In this document: positions 1-8,940 of the stretch, one piece after another | Position numbering within the stretch: the stretch's first letter is position 1 | How the letters are laid out: every line of letters begins with the position of its first letter | From: Diphasiastrum complanatum | Taxonomy: Eukaryota > Streptophyta > Lycopodiopsida > Lycopodiales > Lycopodiaceae | DNA: 40,001 nt | NCBI GenBank assembly: GCA_029204225.1 | Contig: CM055106.1 | Location: 14,021,392 to 14,061,392, forward strand | Direction of reading: 5' to 3' | Program-made: the position numbers and the translations under genes | The notes under the pieces: generated by a model | The model's database searches: none | What the model was told of the DNA's origin: nothing | The model's input: the letters and a program-made list of their open reading frames with translations, nothing else

Positions 1-20
1 TGGTACCGTTGGATCTATGA

Positions 21-68
21 TATATATATATATGTATACACACGTGTGTGTGTGTGTGTGTGTGTGTG
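21..68. repeat. AT/TG microsatellite
   Basis: Alternating AT dinucleotides run into a TG dinucleotide tract of about ten units. It is a simple sequence repeat with no coding content. Confidence 0.9.
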
Positions 69-599
69 AAATTAGAATATATCCAATTTCACAAATTTAA
101 ATAGAGAAGTGAGTGATGTCATAAGGTAAAACAATATACAAGCAACCCAAAAAGTCAACGATCTAAATGAAAACAATAGTATAGAATTCAGTAAACAAAA
201 AATATAAGCCAAACAACATTGCTTATGTCTCATCATTACCCAAGCATAAGTTGCTAACTAGGTTTTGAAAGAATCCGGATTCTCGTGGGTAGACCCAGTG
301 TTGACTAAGAAGCAAAAGGCAAAAATAGGAAGAGAGAAAAAATAATGATAATGATAATAATTCAAATAAAATGACAAAAGAAAACAAGGACCATAATATG
401 TAGACGAGTTATTGAGACAAAGACAAAATACAAAATACTAGAAACAAAGCAGGTTACTTAGCTCCCCACTGTTTTGGACTCTATTATTAATCATCTTAAA
501 CATACCAAAAGCTGAAATACCAAAGATAAACCAAAAGAGTCTAAAATAGTTCGAACTTTTCTCATGATTCTCTTAAATAAGTAACTCTTATGGAGTAAC
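69..599. other. AT-rich stretch, no gene seen
   Basis: No coding similarity was recognised in six frames. The right-hand part may hold the 3' flank of the minus-strand Penelope-like element that starts further right, but no clear end or terminal repeat is visible. Confidence 0.4.
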
Positions 600-639
600 A
601 AAATGATTGGATTGCTTTACTGGTCTACAAAAACATCTC

Positions 640-904
640 TACTGGTACAAAGATGAGAAGACTTGTAAAATTGTGATCACTCCATTTTTAACAGAATTTG
701 AAATATTTGAAGAAATACGAGGCATGCGAATTATGTTCAAGTTACTGTATTCTGGCTACAGCCTTTTATAAAAAATATCAACCAATAAACCTGACCTAGC
801 CTGGCTTAGAAAGGTCTAAAAAATTGCACTTATCATAACTAGTTGGACAATTAAGTTCACATGAGTCTTTAGGATAGATTCCTCCACCAAAAACGTTAGG
901 GTCT
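640..904 (-). pseudogene. PLE RT C-terminal part (thumb region), frameshifted
   Basis: After the stop at 905 the PLE RT continues one frame over. The translation shows NVFGGGIYPKDSCELNC and then a KCNFLDL motif around 800-900. About 60 bases further on is a block with SSNISNSVKNGVI (about 655-725). These match the conserved 'IYP...FLDL' and 'P..SN...GV...Q' blocks that follow the catalytic YIDD in PLE RTs. The piece contains an in-frame stop just after FLDL. Confidence 0.6.
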
Positions 905-1558
905 TTATAAACTACCAAACTTAGGAAGATCAGGAAGAAATAAGTCATCAATATATCTTCTAACATGGGTTAATTTATGCAATAAGATGGGACAAGCACC
1001 ACAAGAAACTAATCTTTGCATAAATTCAAATTCATAAGAGAAAAGATAAAAGTTAGCTAGATGAACACCACAATTAGTACCCATGGGAATACCTATCGTC
1101 TGTTGAAAAATCGAATCACCTAGAGAAATATGCAAGTTATCCAAGAGAAAGTGCAGCCAAGAACAAACATATTCAACATCGACTATTTTAGTAAATTTTT
1201 TCTTCTATGAATCAACATTTTGATTTTTGTTCTTAAGCCAACAAAACTCAAAATGCAAAGCACTCTTTTCAACTTTTAAAGCTTTGCATCGAGTGTGCTT
1301 TAGTTTATTGCTAAAAACATCTCAAATTAGCGTATTAACACGAAACTTCCAATTTTTCGAATTGATTCTAGCGTATAGTGTCGTGAAGTTATAGGTTTGA
1401 AGAAGCATAGGTTCGGTTTTTTCTTTTGAAGTACGAGAGTTGAAAAATTTTATTACTTCTATAATACCAACAGAATTGTTTAAAATCCAGCTACAATTTA
1501 CAGGAACATATGCATTCTGAAGTAAGTTTATCCAAAGCTCATTAATAGAAGGAAGCAA
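905..1558 (-). pseudogene. PLE reverse transcriptase core
   Basis: The N-terminal piece (1558-1322) carries a degenerate fingers motif, YNFTTLYARI, equivalent to the 'DFSTLYTNIPH' block. The 1321-1145 segment links it to the palm through a stop. The palm piece (1144-905) has QQTIGIPMGTNCGVHLANFY and RRYIDDLF, so the catalytic YIDD aspartates are present. This RT type is shared by PLEs and is related to telomerase. The sequence is split by at least one stop and two frame changes. Confidence 0.8.
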
Positions 1559-1575
1559 CGTTTTGAAGTAAATAC

Positions 1576-2091
1576 TTAGCCACTTAGAAAGGTAACAATA
1601 TGACCTAAAGAAGGATCACAAAACTTTGAAAAAAAGGAGTCACCACAAGAACAAGGGCTATTAAAGATAGACAACTTTTTCTTTTTTGAAAGATTCTGAC
1701 CAATATCAGCATAATTAAAGGCTTTTTGTCCTTTAGTTTTAACATATTTCCAAGCAATCACTGGATGATTCCAAATTTTCTTCACACACAGAGGAAGAAC
1801 ATTCATAACTTCGGGCTTTCTAAGAATAGAGCTCAAACTAATCTTGTCAAGATCGGGAGAAGTAAAAATGAGTAGATCTTTACTAGAGGTCAAAAGTTTA
1901 GTTTTAACATTAGCTTTGGAATTTATAAAGCGACTTAAAAGAGTTTTAAGTTGATAAAAGTGAGAATGTGAAATATCAAGATCTTGACAAGACATATTTT
2001 CTAAAGTATAGAGCAACCGAACCAAGTTCTTAGGATTGTACGTATTATACATATCAATGGAGAACTTACTCAAAGGCATAACACGATCCAA
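1576..2091 (-). pseudogene. PLE N-terminal region with CxC motif
   Basis: An open stretch of 171 codons ends in NSPCSCGDSFFSKFCDP followed by SLGHIVT. A 'CxC ... F.D...GH..T' block lies between endonuclease and RT in permuted PLEs and just before RT in related elements. The basic, Lys-rich middle fits nucleic acid binding. The next protein piece, the RT fingers, begins about 20 bases downstream in another frame. Confidence 0.6.
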
Positions 2092-2118
2092 ATAAAGTAA
2101 CCTCCTTATGTAATCTCT

Positions 2119-2705
2119 TTAAGCAAACGTTCTAGAGACAACATTACTAGGCGAAAAGTTAGGAGTATTAAAAGTAGGACGAGGAGAAGGAAGGGGAGGA
2201 GGTGTGATCACAGCTTGTGGAATGTAGCAATTTGGAGGAGGGGGTAGATGATGTGATATAGGTTTCCAAAATTTCAGACCATTGCAAACATCAGTTTTTA
2301 GGTTTAGAGTGGGTTCTCCACAACATGGAAGTGTTTTTGGCAAAGTTTCTACTCTTTTATAACTTGGACTTACCCTCAAGATTATAACCTATAAGAAGAA
2401 AAGAGTGAAGAGTTCTCATTCAAAAAGTTCATGAAGCCACGCTACCTTGAAAAAATCTTTAAAATCGCAATGTGCTCAATGGGGAAGACCCTAAAATACT
2501 CAAAACCAAATTTGGCTATAGCAGTATACAGAGGTTTTAACTCTTCTTTAGGAAACTTAAGAGCTATGCACTTTTCTAGCTTCTCGAAGATGTTCTTGAA
2601 AACGTACAAAAGTAGACCGATAAGCTTGGCCAACATTGTCTTGTACTTATATTCTTGTCTGAGTCTGAACACGTTAGACTTGTAAATTGGCTCACACTGG
2701 CCCAT
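2119..2705 (-). pseudogene. GIY-YIG-like endonuclease remnant plus linker of the PLE
   Basis: The 2705-2442 piece (87 codons) ends with KPLYTAIAKFGFEYFRVFPI, which resembles the helix and strand of GIY-YIG nucleases that reads 'LY.AI.k.G...F.i..le'. The preceding RF..H region has degenerated (VFKNIFEKLEK), so the catalytic Arg and His are not recognisable and the GIY and YIG strands are poor. A short frame after it gives LIGYNLEGKSK, like the 'GLN' end of such domains. The 2379-2119 piece is a proline-rich linker. The assignment rests on this one motif plus its position upstream of the CxC and RT blocks. Confidence 0.45.
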
Positions 2706-2775
2706 GGTGTTTTGTAAGAAAATGTAAGTAGTAGGTTTTGGTTAACTTGTTGAATTGCTTATATTTGCTATGGGG

Positions 2776-2866
2776 GTACTGTTGGACTGACCTCCTGAAA
2801 AGTAGGAGAGTTGACCAGTCAACGAGACGTGTAATATGCTCACTAGGACACTTGGTCCAATGCATG
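2776..2866 (+). mobile_element. Gypsy LTR fragment
   Basis: The block GTTGGACTGACCTCCT, a GTTGAC..GTCAAC palindrome, ATATGCTCACTAGGACACTT and GGTCCAATG matches the reverse complement of about 23660-23745, inside the 674-bp gypsy LTR. It is therefore a fragment of the same LTR family in the opposite orientation. No pol sequence accompanies it. It lies about 70 bases beyond the 5' end of the PLE. Confidence 0.7.
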
Positions 2867-3085
2867 TTGCAATAGGGATCTAGTGGTAGGTCGCTGGTGG
2901 GGTAAAGCCTATCACTTTCCTTCTCAGTGTTTTCCTCTTATTTTTGTAGATTGTCAGTTTCAAACCCTTCTTTGCTTCTTTTTGAAGGAAAAAAGTTTGT
3001 AGTTTCCTAGAATTCAGCTGTAAAAGATCTATTCTATCCAGTTCTCTTAGGAATTCAGGCTAGTCCCTTTGTGTAGTTTTTTGGG

Positions 3086-3088
<3 letters not shown>
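2867..3088. other. Anonymous spacer
   Basis: No coding similarity was recognised. It might be more of the LTR fragment to its left, but the match to the 23.3-23.9 kb LTR could not be followed beyond 2866. Confidence 0.4.

Positions 3089-3147
<59 letters not shown>
3089..3147. repeat. (AG)n microsatellite next to a LINE 3' end
   Basis: A nearly pure AG tract of about 59 bases abuts the 3' end of minus-strand LINE A. On the LINE strand the sequence reads TTAATAAAGA and then (TC)n. Confidence 0.95.
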
Positions 3148-3150
<3 letters not shown>

Positions 3151-3553
3151 TTATTAATGTCCATGGAATACCCTAAGGTACATAGGACTGAAAAAAAAGG
3201 TACATGTCAAGTATGCCCAGTGGGAGCATGAAAGCTCTACCACCTAAAAGAAACAAGATTACAGTAAAACAGGAAATAGTGATAGGCACAAGGAGAGTCA
3301 ATAATCATATAGATGTGTAAAGTATGCTGTGGCACTGTCTCTGAGCGAACTGTCTCTCTGTCGTCGAGTGGATGGTCGGTGGCGTCTATGCTGCCATGAA
3401 GCTGTAGGCTGTGGCCTGTGGGCTGGTTGTCTCTCTAGTCACCGACACTGTCTCTGCCATCTATGTATGGTGGCTCTGGAATCTCAGCCTCTCATCAGAA
3501 TCACTACTCTCCTGCCTCTGTCTCCTGCGGGATAGACACTCTTGTATGCTCAG

Positions 3554-4934
3554 CTATATCAAGGGGGAGGTGTCAGCGTCAAGTCGCGCCATACGCAGGT
3601 CTGTCATCTCCCGGATCATCAACGCAACACATCTGGGGTCCTCATACGATATCAAGGTAGAGAGTGTGAATGGATGATCTTGAAACAAGCAGTAGTATCT
3701 CCCTCGGATCTCATAGTAGGCTGGGCATCTGAAGAGAAAATGAAACTCATCCTCTATATCATGTAGATCACACATACTACAAATCCGAGCATCTCTTGGG
3801 ATGCCACTGTATCTGCCAATCTCAACGGCTAGTTGGTGAGAGGAAACCCGGAACTGACCCATCACTATCCGAAGTCTGTGTGAGATACCGTCCACTAGGT
3901 AACTGGGTACAATGGGATACCCAGCAGGATCCTGGGATAGAAACGACCTCAAGTGGATGCTCCTCCCATAGAAGCACCTGTCGCATCATGAAAGATCTGG
4001 AGGTGTTAAATACCATAACTTTGGTTTTGGCCACATTCACTGATAATACCCATTGAGTACAAAAAGAGTGAAGCGCATCAAGATGCCGCTGCGGACCTTC
4101 CCTCGTCCTCGAAAGCAAAACCACATCATCAACATATAATAGGATAGCGATAACGAGGTCACCCAATGTGCATCCCTCACCTCCCTCTGTCTGTATAACC
4201 TGCTCAAGCTCATCTATATATAAACCAAAGAGTGTAGGTGAGAGAGGACATCCCTGCTTAACCCCAATGGTATTCTCTATCTCTGGTGATACAACTTCTG
4301 ATACTCGGATTCGGCCAATAACTTGTCTGTACAATGCCACAACTGCCTGTATGATATCCTCCTGGAAGCTATGGTTCCGAAGTCTCTGTATCAGTAAATG
4401 TCGAGGCACAGAGTCAAAGGCTTTGCGGAAATCCACAAAGCAGCAGTATACACGCTCTCTCCTGGCCTTAGCCTCCTCAATGATGGATCTCAAGGTGAAA
4501 ATATGATCTGATGTAGTATATCCTGGCCTGAAACCTGCCTGACCTATGGCATGCAGTGCTCTAGTATCCATCTCTGTACTGATCTCTGACTGAAGAATAG
4601 AACCATAAACCTTGGCAAAGAGGCGGCTGATCATGATGGTACGATAGTTGTCGGCTTTCATGAGATCATCGCCTTTATGGATAGGATGGATAAGGTTTGT
4701 GGACCAAGAGGAGGGGAAACCAGATGTGATAGCGCGGTTAAGGAGGAAAGAGAGGAAGGGTGAGAGAATGTCAACAGCCTGCTTCAAAAGTTCAGCTTCT
4801 AGATCATGAATATTTTTGGCCTTATGTAGGTTTATTTGGTCGATGGCCTCTTCTACTATGTCTGGGGAGAATATATCAGAAGTACGCGTGTAGGGGTGTG
4901 TGGGAAGTGGAGGAGTGTCAGGTACAGTGTACAA
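3554..4934 (-). pseudogene. LINE A reverse transcriptase and C-terminal zinc region
   Basis: A 370-codon open frame (4934-3822) holds a LINE RT. Visible in order are the SYRTIMISRLFAKVYG block, GQAGFRPGYTTSDHIF, YCCFVDFRKAFDSVPR (first catalytic Asp), GVKQGCPLSPTLFGLYIDEL, and LLYVDDVVLLSRTREG with the catalytic DD. The frame then shifts. A second piece (3952-3554) has CSMCDLHDIEDEFHFLFRCP, a CCHC-like C-terminal zinc motif, then RCVALMIREM. Comparison with LINE D/E shows a deletion of about 200 codons between the pieces. The RT catalytic residues look intact, but the protein as a whole is broken. Confidence 0.85.
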
Positions 4935-5006
4935 CGATGTGGCATAGGTTACCCATGTGCTAAGATCTGTGATCTGGGAATTTTTGCCAAAATATGCGAC
5001 GAGGAG

Positions 5007-5525
5007 CTAAAGAGAAGGTCCATCATCTTCTTCCCCTGGCTGATTTTGCTTTACCAGATGAGGAAGGTGGCAGCGTGCATAAATCAAGTCCAGATGAAGT
5101 TGTTTACATTCGTGGTCATACCAGGGGTTATGTGGTCGACTATGTCGTAAGTGCTTGGGCCGTGGAGATGGAAAAGCAAGGGATGAAGCAGTATGCAAGG
5201 TCCGGAGAGAAAAAGAGACTGGTCCGTCAAAGTATCAGCGTAGGGGAAATGAGTCAGGAGGTCAAATAAGGCTTCTCTGTACATAGGAGTGTTTCGAGGA
5301 TTATAGCGGTATACGGTCTTGTCGCCAGGAGTTAGTGTACTAGTACATGGGGTGTGAAGAAGGCCAATAGAGAGAGAGAGGACAGAGTGGTCAGACAGGG
5401 TGGTACGGTGAACCGGAAAAGATGAAATGTAGGGGAGGAGAGACGACAATCCCATGAAATAGTCAACAACACTATTCCCTCCGCTGTGTGGAAAACAAGT
5501 AAAGTCACTTGAATCAGGCCACTGC
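5007..5525 (-). pseudogene. LINE A endonuclease C-terminus and linker
   Basis: From about 5525 downwards the translation reads WPDSSDFTCFPHSGGNSVVD and TLSDHSVLSLSIG. These are the C-terminal strand and the SDH catalytic motif of an exonuclease-endonuclease-phosphatase (EEP, APE-type) domain. The NPWYDHECKQLH linker motif follows at about 5130, as in the other LINE copies. The N-terminal part of EEP is missing. In the same open frame the upstream residues belong to an RT (LINE B), so the frame crosses a fusion point. Confidence 0.75.
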
Positions 5526-6477
5526 AGTAGCCCCGATGCTGATCTCGATAGTAGTATCACGTCATTCGCATATAGTAGAATAGGGATAATCATATCTGCT
5601 AACGGACAGCCATCTCCACCCTCTTCCCTAATCATCAATGTATAGAGCAAAGAGAGTAGGGGACAAAGGACATCCTTGCTTAACTCCCACTGTACTATGA
5701 ATATAAGAGGACCATCCATCACCATCTGGAAAGCGAGCCAACACTCTCTCATACAATGTGATGATAGCAGCAATGATCTTTTGAGAAATGCCAAGCAATG
5801 CTAGACGCTGGAGTAAAAGGTGTCTCAGAACAGAATCAAAGGCTTTGCGGAAGTCCACAAAGCAACAATAAACCCTATGCTTCCTGAACTTAGCCTCCTC
5901 AATAATACATCTTAGGATGAATTTGGTCAGCCGTGGAGTAGCCAGCGCGAAAACCTGCCTGTCCCATAGCATGTAACCCCTCTGTCTCTGCCTGAGAGCT
6001 GATAATAGACTGCATAACTGATCCATATAGCTTGGCCATAGTATGACTGATCATAATAGTGCGGTAGCTGTCTACATTCAAAGGATCCCCGACTTCGAGG
6101 ATAGGATGTAAAAGGTTGGTGCACCAAGATGTGGGGAGACCGAAGATGACAGATTGGTTAAAGATGCGGGAAATGTACGTAGCAATAATGTGAGCAACTG
6201 GTATTAGGAACTCCATGCTTAAGAGGTCAACATCAGTGGCTTTATGGGTTTGACCATTTTGAATGGCGTTTTCAACCATGGATGAGGTGAAGAGGGTGAA
6301 TTCTGAAGGGCGTGGGGAAAGAGAAATGGAAAGAGAATTTATTGTATAAAGCTTGGTAGCATAATTTATCCATGACTCTATAGCAATAGGATCGGGCTTA
6401 TAAGGGTTTTTAGAGAACATCCGCCAAAAGAAAGAGGATGATGGGGAGGCAATAGCATCAACAAGTTTTTGTCCCAA
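5526..6477 (-). pseudogene. LINE B reverse transcriptase, truncated after YxDD
   Basis: Visible in order are PSEFTLFTSSMVENAIQ, VDSYRTIMISHTMAKLYGS, GQAGFRAGYSTADQIH, YCCFVDFRKAFDSVLR, GVKQGCPLSPTLFALYIDD and ILLYANDVILLSRS. The reading frame changes at least twice, near 5930 and 5640. The catalytic loop reads YAND rather than YADD, so the second-strand metal-binding Asp pair is damaged. About six residues after the loop the sequence switches to the EEP domain of LINE A. Confidence 0.8.
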
Positions 6478-7087
6478 GGATTGTAGATAGGCTTTTTTTC
6501 AGAGTCACTTTGTGATATTCCTTTTGTTTCAAGGCTAGGGTGTGAGGAGAGTGGTATCTAGCGTAAACAACTTGTTTATGCAGTGAGAAGCACTCTGTAT
6601 CATACCATCTGTTGTGGGTGCGTTTATGGGATGAGAGTTTTCGAAGGATAGGCTGTATTGGCAGATTGCAAAAGAGATTGAGATAAAAAGACAGCTTGTT
6701 GGTCCACTGAGGAGGTGAAGGGAAAGTCATGGAGAAAAGTGGTTAGGGATGCGTGTAAAAGGGAAGACCAGATGGAGAGAAAACCGGGCGATGGTGATGA
6801 ATGGGACGGTGTGTCGTGACCGTGGTAATATGATGTCCAAGGGATAGAAGTAGGAGGGAGTGATCAGAGCTGGTAGGAGGTATAATGTGGAAGGTATGAA
6901 GGAATGGGATCAAAGCTGATGACCCAATGAAGTAGTCAACAACACTATGTCCTCCTCCATGTGGGTGACATGTAAAATAAGATGATGAAGGCCAGCAAGG
7001 AAGGCCATTTAAAATGGCTAAGGAATGGGCCTCTGCTAAGCCAAGTGCAATCCTGTATGGACGAGAGCGGTCTATATAATGATTCAT
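6478..7087 (-). pseudogene. LINE B endonuclease C-terminus and linker
   Basis: The piece at 7087-6743 contains LAEAHSLAILNGLPCWPSSS, HPHGGGHSVVDYFIG and TSSDHSLLLLSLG, the C-terminal half of a LINE EEP domain including the SDH motif. The piece at 6730-6458 has HNRWYDTECFSLHKQVVYAR, the linker before RT. A stop and a frame change separate them. Confidence 0.75.
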
Positions 7088-7735
7088 GAGTCTCTGCTAA
7101 CAAAAGGATATCACATTTCAGCATAAAAGAATGGAAATCGCTTGCTGAAGATGATAATATGCCATTACAATTCCAAAAACCAATATGTAGAGGCTTAGGG
7201 GAACTCGGGCTGCTCCTTTGCCCGGGAGCTTCGAATCCCTTTTGAGAAAACTTATCATATTTTTTTGGCTTGCCTTCAAAGAAAACCACCTGCTGATTTC
7301 TTGCATTTGCATCTTGAATAATTTGTTTCTTGGCTTGCCATTGCGTGTGTGCAAGGTCATCATCCATAAAAATAAAGGTCCCTTTTAATTTGGCTCTAAC
7401 TTCTAAGGAGTAAAGCGACAGTCTATAGAGCGAAACTTGATAAACAAGACATTAGTGTCTCCTCAATGGGCTTATCCCCATCGGGAATCCTTCTAACTTG
7501 GATATAAAGGGCTTCTTTAGCTCTTCTTTCTTGCTCGGAAAAGACATTTTGTAGTGTAGAATTTCACAAATGCATGTTGAACCGAGCTTGAAGGTTCAGC
7601 CTTACGATCGTTTTTGAGACGCGCTGCCCATGTCTTTGTTTCTTCCACTTGTTTTTCAAGGCTGGATATTTTGTTTGAAGTCTCCTCCAAAACATTCTTT
7701 TGAGGTTTGAGTTGCACATTCTCTTCAACGGCTAG
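7088..7735 (-). pseudogene. LINE B ORF1 tail and start of endonuclease
   Basis: The minus-strand translation from 7735 gives a coiled-coil-like stretch (NKISSLEKQVEETKTWAARL), then VQHAFVKFYTT, and after a stop the block MDDDLAHTQWQAKKQIIQDA. The last resembles the 'DDDLT..Q' end of LINE ORF1 proteins, which bind element RNA. The same frame continues to HIGFWNCNGILSSSASDF and DILLLAETHES, the first strands of EEP with the catalytic Glu of 'ETH'. It stops before the GDFN strand, which is deleted. Confidence 0.6.
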
Positions 7736-8274
7736 TGTGGGAGCAAGGAGGTCGGTAGCATGGATTAGGAGTTCAGACTCAAGGTCTTCAATGTCTCTTG
7801 CTTTATGGGATTTCATTTTCTTGATGGCCGCAAGTACCATGTCAGCGGTGAAGAAGGTGAACTCAGAGGGACGAGGGGAGACAGAGATAGGTGCGTCAGT
7901 AGGTATGGTATATAGACTGGTAGCGTAGTCGGTCCATATGCGAAGGTCTTCCAGGAGAGGTGGTGGAGTACGAGGGATAAACTCACGCCAAACGGCACCT
8001 GAAGAAGAACTGAAGAGAAGGTCAACGAGGCGTTTTCCCTCAGAGTCATCATAAGCACGCTTTTTCCAACGGAGTGTGCAATGGTAAGAACGTTGAGCAG
8101 AGCGAAGGAAGTGAGGTTCATGACTGCGTGCATGCGTGACAAGATGATGAAGAGAGCGACACTCGGTATCATACCATGGAGGGTGTGGAGGGCATAGCGA
8201 CGAGGGACGTGTGTGTTTGCCTTTATGGGCGTTAGATGGAAAAGCTAGAGAAGCAGCAACATGAAGAAAGAAAG
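7736..8274 (-). mobile_element. LINE copy C, internal fragment
   Basis: From about 8270 to 7736 the minus strand reads from the EEP-RT linker (HPPWYDTECRSLHHLVTHAR) through KKRAYDDSEGKRLVDLLFSS and PSEFTFFTADMVLAAIKKMK to DLESELLIHATDLLAPTLA. It then switches without a stop to the ORF1 tail of LINE B. It has neither endonuclease core nor RT core. On its 5' side it abuts the 3' UTR of LINE D/E. One open frame of 299 codons (8416-7517) spans parts of three LINE copies. Confidence 0.75.
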
Positions 8275-8464
8275 CTTTATTAATGTCTCTTCCATGCCAA
8301 AAGGCATATAAGACAAATAAGTACATATCAAGTATGTGGACCATCTGGGAGCGTATGAAAAACGTCTCCAAAACTGAAAGAAAAGCATATATGGTAAATC
8401 TAAACACAAATACCAAAGTTAACTAAACCAACAATGGCTATGTATAATGTAAGCAAGCCGCAGA

Positions 8465-8940
8465 TCATCTCCTGGAGGTGATGCTGCTACTACTAAAAAA
8501 AGATGTAATACAAGCTGCAGTGGGCAGTGAGATTGAGATATGTTGCCGATGTCGAATGTAAGAGGGTCGTCTCCTTGTGGTAGGACGAAGAGGTCTAGTT
8601 GCTGGGTAATGCTGGGAAGTGCGCTGTCTCTGATCTCTGTGGGAAGTCGTGTCCTCATCCTCGTCATCTTCTGAATCTGGGACTGGTCGTGAACGTCGTC
8701 TGGAGAAAAAGGAGGTAATCTGAAGCTGTGTGTCAGGAGCAATCTGACGCCGAGGCTGTAGATCCCGTCGTAATAGAAACATCTCTCGGATCATAAGTGC
8801 AACACAGCGTGGATCCTCATAGGTAACAAGTGAACGCAATGTAAATGGTGTATCCTTGAACAAGCAATAGTATCTCCCACGAATCTCATAATAAGCTGGG
8901 CAAATAAAAATAAAATGCTCCTTAGTCTCCACTGCACCTA
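8465..8940 (-). pseudogene. LINE D/E C-terminal zinc region
   Basis: The frame has a Cys pair (CQQC, crossing 8950), then KEHFIFICPAYYEIRGRYYC and RCVALMIREM, matching the zinc region of LINE A. It then has an Arg-rich tail with an acidic run (DSEDDEDED). It closes about 190 bases before the LINE 3' end. Confidence 0.7.

Larger units (their letters stand above)
600..2705 (-). mobile_element. Penelope-like retroelement, endonuclease-first order, decayed
   Basis: Read on the minus strand, pieces of one PLE polyprotein appear in order: a GIY-YIG-like block (2705-2442), a linker, a CxC-containing region (2091-1576), and an RT whose fingers, palm and thumb are spread over several frames (1558-640). 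The RT has the PLE signatures GIPMGTNC and RRYIDDL and a downstream GIYP block. In canonical Penelope the endonuclease follows the RT. Here it precedes it, which is the arrangement published for the permuted Naiad/Chlamys-type PLEs. Stops and frameshifts separate every piece, so the copy is dead. No terminal repeats were found. The left limit is uncertain by about 100 bases. Confidence 0.75.
3148..5525 (-). mobile_element. LINE copy A, 5' part missing, with 3' end
   Basis: On the minus strand this copy runs from the last part of the endonuclease (about 5525) through RT and C-terminal zinc region to a 3' UTR ending in AATAAAG at 3148. The 3' UTR matches those at 8275 and 17106, which defines one family. 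About 200 codons between RT and zinc region are missing compared with the copy at 8275-10565. Its 5' end is fused to the RT of LINE B. Confidence 0.85.
5526..7735 (-). mobile_element. LINE copy B, both ends missing, internally deleted
   Basis: This minus-strand segment contains the end of ORF1 (about 7735-7330), the first EEP strands (about 7230-7087), the last part of EEP (7087-6743), the linker and RT up to the YxDD loop (5530). About 150 codons of EEP are missing at about 7087. It has no 3' UTR. It is joined to LINE C on its 5' side and LINE A on its 3' side, all in the same orientation. Confidence 0.75.

Noticed and set aside
3329-5269. Several plus-strand ORFs of 60-112 codons
   Set aside because: They are antisense shadows of the minus-strand LINE A RT and endonuclease; none has a recognisable domain.
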